Source of the DNA: Candidatus Egaibacter danicus
GTDB taxonomy: Bacteria; Pseudomonadota; Gammaproteobacteria; Burkholderiales; Burkholderiaceae
DNA: 19,186 nucleotides
Assembly: GCA_011391115.1 (NCBI GenBank)
Contig: JAABRC010000010.1
Coordinates: 1-19,186, forward strand
Direction: 5' to 3'
The position numbers and the translations under genes are program-made. Under the pieces are notes generated by a model. It had not been told where the DNA came from and searched no databases. It saw only the letters and a program-made list of their open reading frames with translations. This document shows, piece after piece, positions 15,112-19,186 of this stretch. The first letter of the stretch is position 1, and each line of letters opens with the position of its first letter.

Positions 15112-15441
15112 ATGATGTACAAGGTCAATGGCATGGAGTTGGAAGCCGATGATCAGGGTTACTTGCTGGAGGCATCGTTCGATGACGAGGCAGTGCGCAC
15201 GATTGCGGCGGCGGAGAGCATTGAGTTGACCGATGCGCACTGGGAGGTCGTGAACTACCTGCGCGACGAGTACCGCGAACACGGTCACACGCCAAATTTT
15301 CGTGCCATGCTCAAAGGTATGGCCGAGATACGCCCTGAAGTGGACAGCAAGTATCTGTACGACCTGTTTCCGATCGGACCCGCCAAGCAAGGACCCAAGG
15401 TGGCCGCGTTGCCCCAGCCCCTCGGCAAGGGCGGATACTGA
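15112..15441 (+). CDS. rspA: Cysteine-free DsrC/TusE-like protein (RspA type)
   Basis: A 109-aa protein clearly of the DsrC/TusE fold: GYLLEASFDDEAV (16-28), LTDAHWEVVNYLRDEY (39-54), YLYDLFPIGPAKQGPK (81-96). It contains no cysteine at all. The positions of DsrC Cys98 and Cys109 are taken by Pro95 and Lys106, so it cannot carry sulfur in the DsrC way. Such homologues were termed RspA (regulatory sulfur-related proteins) in the literature and proposed to have regulatory roles. ATG 15112 (or the adjacent 15115) has a strong AAGGAGAG site about 8 bases upstream; the longer open frame from 15004 would overlap the Cas6-like gene and is rejected. It is the third DsrC-fold domain in the window. Confidence 0.92.
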   Translation: MMYKVNGMELEADDQGYLLEASFDDEAVRTIAAAESIELTDAHWEVVNYLRDEYREHGHTPNFRAMLKGMAEIRPEVDSKYLYDLFPIGPAKQGPKVAALPQPLGKGGY

Positions 15442-15457
15442 GGCGGAACAACAGAGC

Positions 15458-16075
15458 ATGTCAGCCATTCGCATCAAGAGCCAGTGGTTTCGCTCCGGCG
15501 CTCCCAAGACGCCCCAGCAGACCGCCAGCGCGATGGCGTTCATCGCCTGGCGGGTCGCGCAGAACATGCTCAAACAAATGCGCTCGGCCCACTTTGATAT
15601 TGAAGTCGGGCCGCAATACTTCGCCTTCACGCGGGAGGTGCTGGTGTTCTTCACCCAGGTGCTGGACCGCATGGCCTATGAGCGCATGGGTCCCGAGGGA
15701 CGAGGTGAGTTCATCACCGCCCTGGTCAAGCGCGTGGCAGAGGTATTGCAGGAAAACGAAGACAGCCTGCTCGGTGTGCCTCCCGATAGTGCACCCAGCC
15801 ACTACGAAGCATTTATTGACCTGTTCAATGAGCTGGCTGACCACTATGCCGAGTTCGGGTTTGGCGCCGACGGCCCCGACTTTGCCTTTGTGCGCTACCT
15901 GGGCCATCGCATCGAGTCGCTGATGCCGCAAAAGGACCAACGCTGGGTGGTGGAGCAGATCATGGCAGCCGAAGTGCCAATTGCGCTGGAGATGCTACAG
16001 CGCGCCATGCGAAACGTGTTGTCCACCGAGCCGAGACCGGTGCGTGCCGGCCATGGCGCCACATCCGGTGACTGA
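15458..16075 (+). CDS. Hypothetical helical protein, 205 aa
   Basis: I do not recognise a named family. The protein has 205 residues, is almost wholly alpha-helical by appearance and soluble, with no signal peptide, transmembrane helix or metal motif. Helical blocks include AMAFIAWRVAQNMLKQMRS (25-43), YFAFTREVLVFFTQVLDRMAYERM (54-77), GEFITALVKRVAEVLQENEDSLLG and HYEAFIDLFNELADHYAEFGF. The tail is basic and unstructured. The start ATG 15458 lies 16 bp after the DsrC-like gene, with a GAGG element about 15 bases upstream; an open frame extends further left but overlaps the DsrC-like gene. Tight packing between the RspA-type gene and the dioxygenase suggests a shared function, perhaps as a scaffold or partner protein. 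Confidence 0.82.
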   Translation: MSAIRIKSQWFRSGAPKTPQQTASAMAFIAWRVAQNMLKQMRSAHFDIEVGPQYFAFTREVLVFFTQVLDRMAYERMGPEGRGEFITALVKRVAEVLQENEDSLLGVPPDSAPSHYEAFIDLFNELADHYAEFGFGADGPDFAFVRYLGHRIESLMPQKDQRWVVEQIMAAEVPIALEMLQRAMRNVLSTEPRPVRAGHGATSGD

Positions 16076-16085
16076 GTACTGCATC

Positions 16086-16985
16086 ATGCCCGTCTCACCG
16101 TTTGACCTCGACAACCAGTTGGCCTACCGACGCTGGGCCGCTGCCAAGCGCGCCAGCCACCCGACCCACGCACGTGATCTGGTGGTCAACGTGGGCGACC
16201 CACGTACCCTGAGCGATGCTGAAGTTCAAGCACTGCTGCAACGCTGCGCTGGTGCCAACATGGTTATTTACCGCAGCGCGGTGCGTGTTCCGGACAAGGA
16301 CATTCCGCGTCTGTTGGGGCAGCAGATGGGGCTGTTCCGGCTCGACGGTAACTGGCTTGCTGACGAGGACGGCATTTCGCAGATTGCGGTGGCTGCGACG
16401 GCAGGTGACCGCACCGCATTTATTCCTTACACCAATCGACCCATCAAGTGGCATACCGATGGTTACTACCATCCGCAGTCTCGCCAGATTCGGGCCATGA
16501 TTTTACATTGCGTGCGCGCGGCAAGTTCAGGTGGCGAAAATGCCCTGATGGACCATGAGATGGCCTATATTGCCATGCGTGATGCCAATCCCGATTGGGT
16601 GCGAGCGCTGATGGCCCCTGACGCGATGACCATCCCTGAGCGCTTGGATGAAGATGGAGTGGCCCGCACCGAGCAGACCGGACCTGTGTTTTCCGTAGAC
16701 GAAGCAAGTGGTGCGCTGCACATGCGCTACACGGCGCGCACGCGCAGTGTGCAATGGAAGGACGATGCGCAGACGCGCGCCGCCGTAGCGTTTCTGGAGC
16801 AGTTGCTGGCCAGCGACTCACCTCATGTATTTCGGCTGACTCTGGAGCCCGGCATGGGGCTTGTGTGCAACAACGTGCTGCATGATCGATCAGGCTTTTT
16901 GGACGACCCGCAGCAACCCAGGCTGCTGTATAGGGCGCGCTACCTGGATCGTATCCGTACCGATGTAGAAAGCCTGACGGAGTAA
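16086..16985 (+). CDS. TauD/TfdA-family Fe(II)/2-oxoglutarate-dependent dioxygenase-like protein
   Basis: A 299-aa protein of the TauD/TfdA jelly-roll fold. The iron-binding facial triad is present: His123-x-Asp125 (IKWHTDGYYHP) and distal His266 (NNVLHDRSGFLDD). Arg279 or Arg283 (PRLLYRARYLDR) can bind the 2-oxoglutarate carboxylate. Family members such as TauD hydroxylate taurine and release sulfite, but the substrate here cannot be read from sequence, and no sulfonate transporter is nearby. The start ATG 16086 (MPVSPFDLD) lies 10 bp after the previous stop. The 2Fe-2S reductase follows after only 3 bp. Most enzymes of this family take electrons from 2-oxoglutarate and need no reductase, so the pairing is notable. 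Confidence 0.88.
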   Translation: MPVSPFDLDNQLAYRRWAAAKRASHPTHARDLVVNVGDPRTLSDAEVQALLQRCAGANMVIYRSAVRVPDKDIPRLLGQQMGLFRLDGNWLADEDGISQIAVAATAGDRTAFIPYTNRPIKWHTDGYYHPQSRQIRAMILHCVRAASSGGENALMDHEMAYIAMRDANPDWVRALMAPDAMTIPERLDEDGVARTEQTGPVFSVDEASGALHMRYTARTRSVQWKDDAQTRAAVAFLEQLLASDSPHVFRLTLEPGMGLVCNNVLHDRSGFLDDPQQPRLLYRARYLDRIRTDVESLTE

Positions 16986-16988
16986 ACC

Positions 16989-18464
16989 ATGTCGCATCAA
17001 GTTACCGTCTGGCGTGCCGCTCAGCTGGTAGGCGTGGCTCGCGGGGTGTTGCAGCAACAAGTGCGCGACGGCGCACTGGTATTGAGTGACGGAATGGTGA
17101 CAACCGACGCCTTGTTACGCCTTTACCCTGGCGCGCAGTTGGAGGAATCCGGCTTGCTGGAGCGTGTGGCGCAAATTCGGGACGAAGCATTTGGCAGAAG
17201 AGTGCGGGAGCGCATGCTGCCCAGCCAGGAAGTGCTGGCGCAACGCTTGTTTGCCCAAAGCCAGGAACTCGCCGATGTGCGTAAACACTTGCAGAGTTAC
17301 CACGGTCTGGTGATTGCGCTCCAACAGCGTATTCGGCAAGAGTCAATGCAGCGTCATGGTGATGCTGCATGGCAGGAACTGGAACAACAGGCTACCCGGG
17401 GGCTGGCGCAGGTTCTGGCCACCGAGCCGGTCGATTTGCTGGAGGTGATGGACGATATGCTCAAGGTCATGACGGCACAGGTTACTCTGCGCCCCAGCAA
17501 ACACGAATTCTCGGTGGAAGGGCGCAGCAACCTGTTGCAGGCGGGTCTGCAAGCCGGACTCAAACTTAACTATGGCTGTGGCAACGGCAGTTGCGGCATG
17601 TGCAAGGTGCGTGTGATTTCTGGCGAAATCGCGAAAACCCAGCACTTCGACTATCCCTTGTCGGAAGCGGAAAAAGCGCAGGGATATACCTTGATGTGCT
17701 GTCATACCGCAGCCAGCAGCGAACTGGTCCTGGAGCTGCTGGAAGCCGGCGGTCCGCAGGATATTCCCGAGCAGCAAATAGTAGTCCAAGTGCGCGCGAT
17801 CACCGAGTTGGGGCCCGACACCCGATTGTTGCACCTGCAGACGCCGCGCAGCCACCGCTTGCGATTTCTGGCTGGACAATCTGTTCAACTGGGGTGGACT
17901 ATACCGGGCCAAGGCGATATACGTACGGTTTACCCGGTGGCCAGTTGCCCCTGTGATGATCGCAATCTGCATTTTTTCATTGCCCGCGATGAGACCGATG
18001 CCTTGGCCCGGCATCTTTTTGCCGGCGATATCCAGTCTGGTGCTGCCATCTCGGTGTTAGGTCCATGGGGCGAGTTTGTGCTTGCGGACGGCAACCGTTC
18101 CCTTGTGTTTGCCGCCTGCAACACCGGCTTTGCACCTGTCAAAAGCCTGATTGAGCACGCACTGGCTCTGGATTCTGCTCTCCCACTGTCACTGTTCTGG
18201 TTGGCCACTCGTAGCGACGGACATTTTTTGGCCAATCAGTGTCGCGCCTGGTCAGAGGCTCTGGACCAGTTTGAATACGAGTTGGTGTCTGATGCGGATG
18301 TGGCTGCTGGCGCGCGGCAAATCGCCCAGTCAATGAGGGCCGATCTGTTTGATTTTGACTGCGACTTCTATCTGGCCGGCCCACCCGATTTTGTCAGCAC
18401 GCTGCACGATGAACTACGCGCGGCGGGGGTGGTGACGGCTCGAATATTCACCCAAGTGCTGTAA
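16989..18464 (+). CDS. 2Fe-2S ferredoxin / FAD / NAD(P)H reductase with an extra N-terminal domain
   Basis: A 491-aa redox protein. Residues 1 to about 160 are an added domain: a short HTH-like start (TVWRAAQLVGVARGVLQQQVRDGALVLSDG, rather like MerR/excisionase folds) and a long helical, coiled-coil-prone region (about 56-145). Residues about 165-255 are a plant-type ferredoxin with Cys197-x4-Cys202-x2-Cys205 and Cys237. Residues about 262-365 form an FAD-binding ferredoxin-reductase barrel (RTVYPVAS, 312-319). The rest is an NAD(P)-binding domain. The usual GGTG(F)AP motif is changed to CNTGFAP (377-383), and the usual CGPP near the C-terminus reads AGPPDF (463-468). It should move electrons between NAD(P)H and a partner, perhaps the dioxygenase 3 bp upstream. 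The direction of flow and the role of the N-terminal domain are unknown. Confidence 0.87.
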   Translation: MSHQVTVWRAAQLVGVARGVLQQQVRDGALVLSDGMVTTDALLRLYPGAQLEESGLLERVAQIRDEAFGRRVRERMLPSQEVLAQRLFAQSQELADVRKHLQSYHGLVIALQQRIRQESMQRHGDAAWQELEQQATRGLAQVLATEPVDLLEVMDDMLKVMTAQVTLRPSKHEFSVEGRSNLLQAGLQAGLKLNYGCGNGSCGMCKVRVISGEIAKTQHFDYPLSEAEKAQGYTLMCCHTAASSELVLELLEAGGPQDIPEQQIVVQVRAITELGPDTRLLHLQTPRSHRLRFLAGQSVQLGWTIPGQGDIRTVYPVASCPCDDRNLHFFIARDETDALARHLFAGDIQSGAAISVLGPWGEFVLADGNRSLVFAACNTGFAPVKSLIEHALALDSALPLSLFWLATRSDGHFLANQCRAWSEALDQFEYELVSDADVAAGARQIAQSMRADLFDFDCDFYLAGPPDFVSTLHDELRAAGVVTARIFTQVL

Positions 18465-18485
18465 CAAACTTCCAACATATTGATC

Positions 18486-18872
18486 ATGCTCAGGAAATCT
18501 TCCCCATCAGACCCTGCCGCGACCTATGCTGATGCATTGCCCCCCATGGAGGATGCTGTTCTGCCGGACTGCGGCGGCGGCGAGTCGTTTGCGCTGATGG
18601 TGCTTGGTCACAGCATGGCGCCCGAGTTCCTTGAGGGCGAGATCATCGTCATCGAGCCGGATGGACTGGCCCAGGACCGGTCGTACGTCCTGGCGTGGCA
18701 TGAAAGCGAGTGGACCTTCAGGCAACTGCTGCAATCCAGCGCTGGCTGGGTGTTGCACCCGTTGAACCCGGCCTTTGCGGATGCGCCTCTTGCAGACCTG
18801 AGTGCTGTTCGTGGCGTCATCATCCAGAAAGCCCTGCCAGGGCGCCGACGCGCCTCCAAACACTACATCTGA
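18486..18872 (+). CDS. S24/LexA-like protein lacking the catalytic lysine and the HTH
   Basis: A 128-aa protein with the C-terminal S24 (LexA/UmuD-type) fold. The signature GHSMAPEFLEGEIIVIEPDG (41-60) holds the nucleophile position at Ser43. The strand where LexA has the general-base lysine reads EWTFRQLLQ (75-83), so Arg79 takes the place of Lys (compare the VKRL of LexA). The conserved HPLNPAF (91-97) follows. No helix-turn-helix precedes the domain; the first 30 residues look disordered. It is therefore unlikely to self-cleave normally and is not a usual repressor; it may be a binding or sensing remnant of the fold. I use ATG 18486; a TTG at 18480 is possible, and neither has a good ribosome site. 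Confidence 0.85.
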   Translation: MLRKSSPSDPAATYADALPPMEDAVLPDCGGGESFALMVLGHSMAPEFLEGEIIVIEPDGLAQDRSYVLAWHESEWTFRQLLQSSAGWVLHPLNPAFADAPLADLSAVRGVIIQKALPGRRRASKHYI

Positions 18873-18905
18873 AGACCACTCTTATACGGTTGAAGTTCAC
18901 GCACC

Positions 18906-19124
18906 ATGCCTTACTACATCTACCTGATCAAACCCTTTGGGCAACTGGACAAACTGACCGAGTTCGAGACTTTCAAAGATGCGTCAGACCATGCAAAAGC
19001 TTTGCGCGCCAGGCAGGCTGCCGACCTACCTGGAAAAATCAAAGTCATGTTTGCAGACAACGAGTTGCAGGCTGAAGACCTGCTGTGCCAGGTGCGCGTG
19101 CCGGGGCCCAAGGGAGACGACTGA
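18906..19124 (+). CDS. Small conserved-looking 72-aa protein
   Basis: A 72-aa soluble protein starting MPYYIYLIKPFGQLDKLTEF, followed by a helix (TFKDASDHAKALRARQAADL, 22-41), a strand (GKIKVMFADN, 43-52) and the end ELQAEDLLCQVRVPGPKGDD. One cysteine (Cys61) is present. It has no signal peptide or membrane helix. I recall similar short uncharacterised proteins in betaproteobacteria but know no function. It lies 33 bp after the S24-like gene and in the same direction, and its length and balanced composition argue for a real gene. Confidence 0.75.
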   Translation: MPYYIYLIKPFGQLDKLTEFETFKDASDHAKALRARQAADLPGKIKVMFADNELQAEDLLCQVRVPGPKGDD

Positions 19125-19134
19125 GCGCCGCGGC

Positions 19135-19186
19135 ATGGACGAGCGGGCATTCCAAGACTCACGCAGGATGTTGAATCCCTCACCCT
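19135..19186 (+). CDS. Start of a further cluster gene, truncated by the window edge
   Basis: An open frame from ATG 19135 runs to the window end, giving 17 residues (MDERAFQDSRRMLNPSP). It lies 10 bp after the 72-aa gene on the same strand, with GGGAGA about 17 bases upstream. The opening resembles a small uncharacterised betaproteobacterial protein I recall beginning MDE-x-x-F-x-x-SRR, but 17 residues cannot establish a family. The gene would continue outside the window. Confidence 0.45.
   Translation, partial: MDERAFQDSRRMLNPSP

Noticed and set aside
18920..19183. An 87-codon minus-strand open frame at the right end
   Set aside because: It is antisense to the 72-aa gene, is Ser/Cys/Arg-rich without a motif, and opposes the direction of the whole cluster.
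14224..19186. A CRISPR array to go with the Cas6-like gene
   Set aside because: Reading the whole window I found no regularly spaced direct repeats, and gaps between genes are too short to hold an array.

Overview
This window carries a complete reverse dissimilatory sulfite reductase (rDsr) locus of a sulfur-oxidising proteobacterium. The family resemblances and moderately high GC content suggest a betaproteobacterium, but I cannot name a genus. The rDsr (oxidative) reading rests on dsrE-F-H and dsrL being present, with no dsrD seen. The order dsrABEFHCMKLJOPNR matches sulfur oxidisers such as Allochromatium vinosum.

Layout. Positions 2-244 (+) hold the C-terminus of a LuxR/NarL-type regulator cut by the window edge. 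From 13911 down to 269 the minus strand carries one tightly packed run of 15 genes: dsrA, dsrB, dsrE, dsrF, dsrH, dsrC, dsrM, dsrK, dsrL, dsrJ, dsrO, dsrP, dsrN, dsrR and a uroporphyrinogen-III methyltransferase gene. No gap exceeds 57 bp and dsrJ/dsrO overlap. A 312-bp divergent intergenic region (13912-14223) separates this from a second compact plus-strand run (14224 to the right edge). That run encodes a 79-aa protein, a Cas6/Cmx6-like protein, a cysteine-free DsrC-like protein (RspA type), a helical protein of unknown function, a TauD/TfdA-like dioxygenase, a 2Fe-2S/FAD reductase, an S24/LexA-like protein, a 72-aa protein, and the start of a further gene.

How the left operon works. Persulfide sulfur passes through the DsrEFH relay to the two swinging cysteines of DsrC. 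DsrAB, with DsrL, oxidises it to sulfite, and DsrMKJOP links DsrC thiol/disulfide chemistry to the membrane quinone pool. The methyltransferase and DsrN would supply and amidate siroheme. DsrR supports maturation or expression.

What stands out. (1) DsrN has a complete DsrC-like domain fused to its C-terminus, with both functional cysteines replaced. (2) The locus holds three DsrC-fold domains: one canonical and two without the redox cysteines. (3) A Cas6-like RNA-binding/endoribonuclease-family protein sits translationally coupled in the divergent cluster, with no CRISPR array or other cas gene in view. (4) The S24-like protein keeps the serine but has Arg where the catalytic Lys belongs, and has no DNA-binding domain. 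The divergent cluster is the best candidate for an undescribed system tied to sulfur oxidation.
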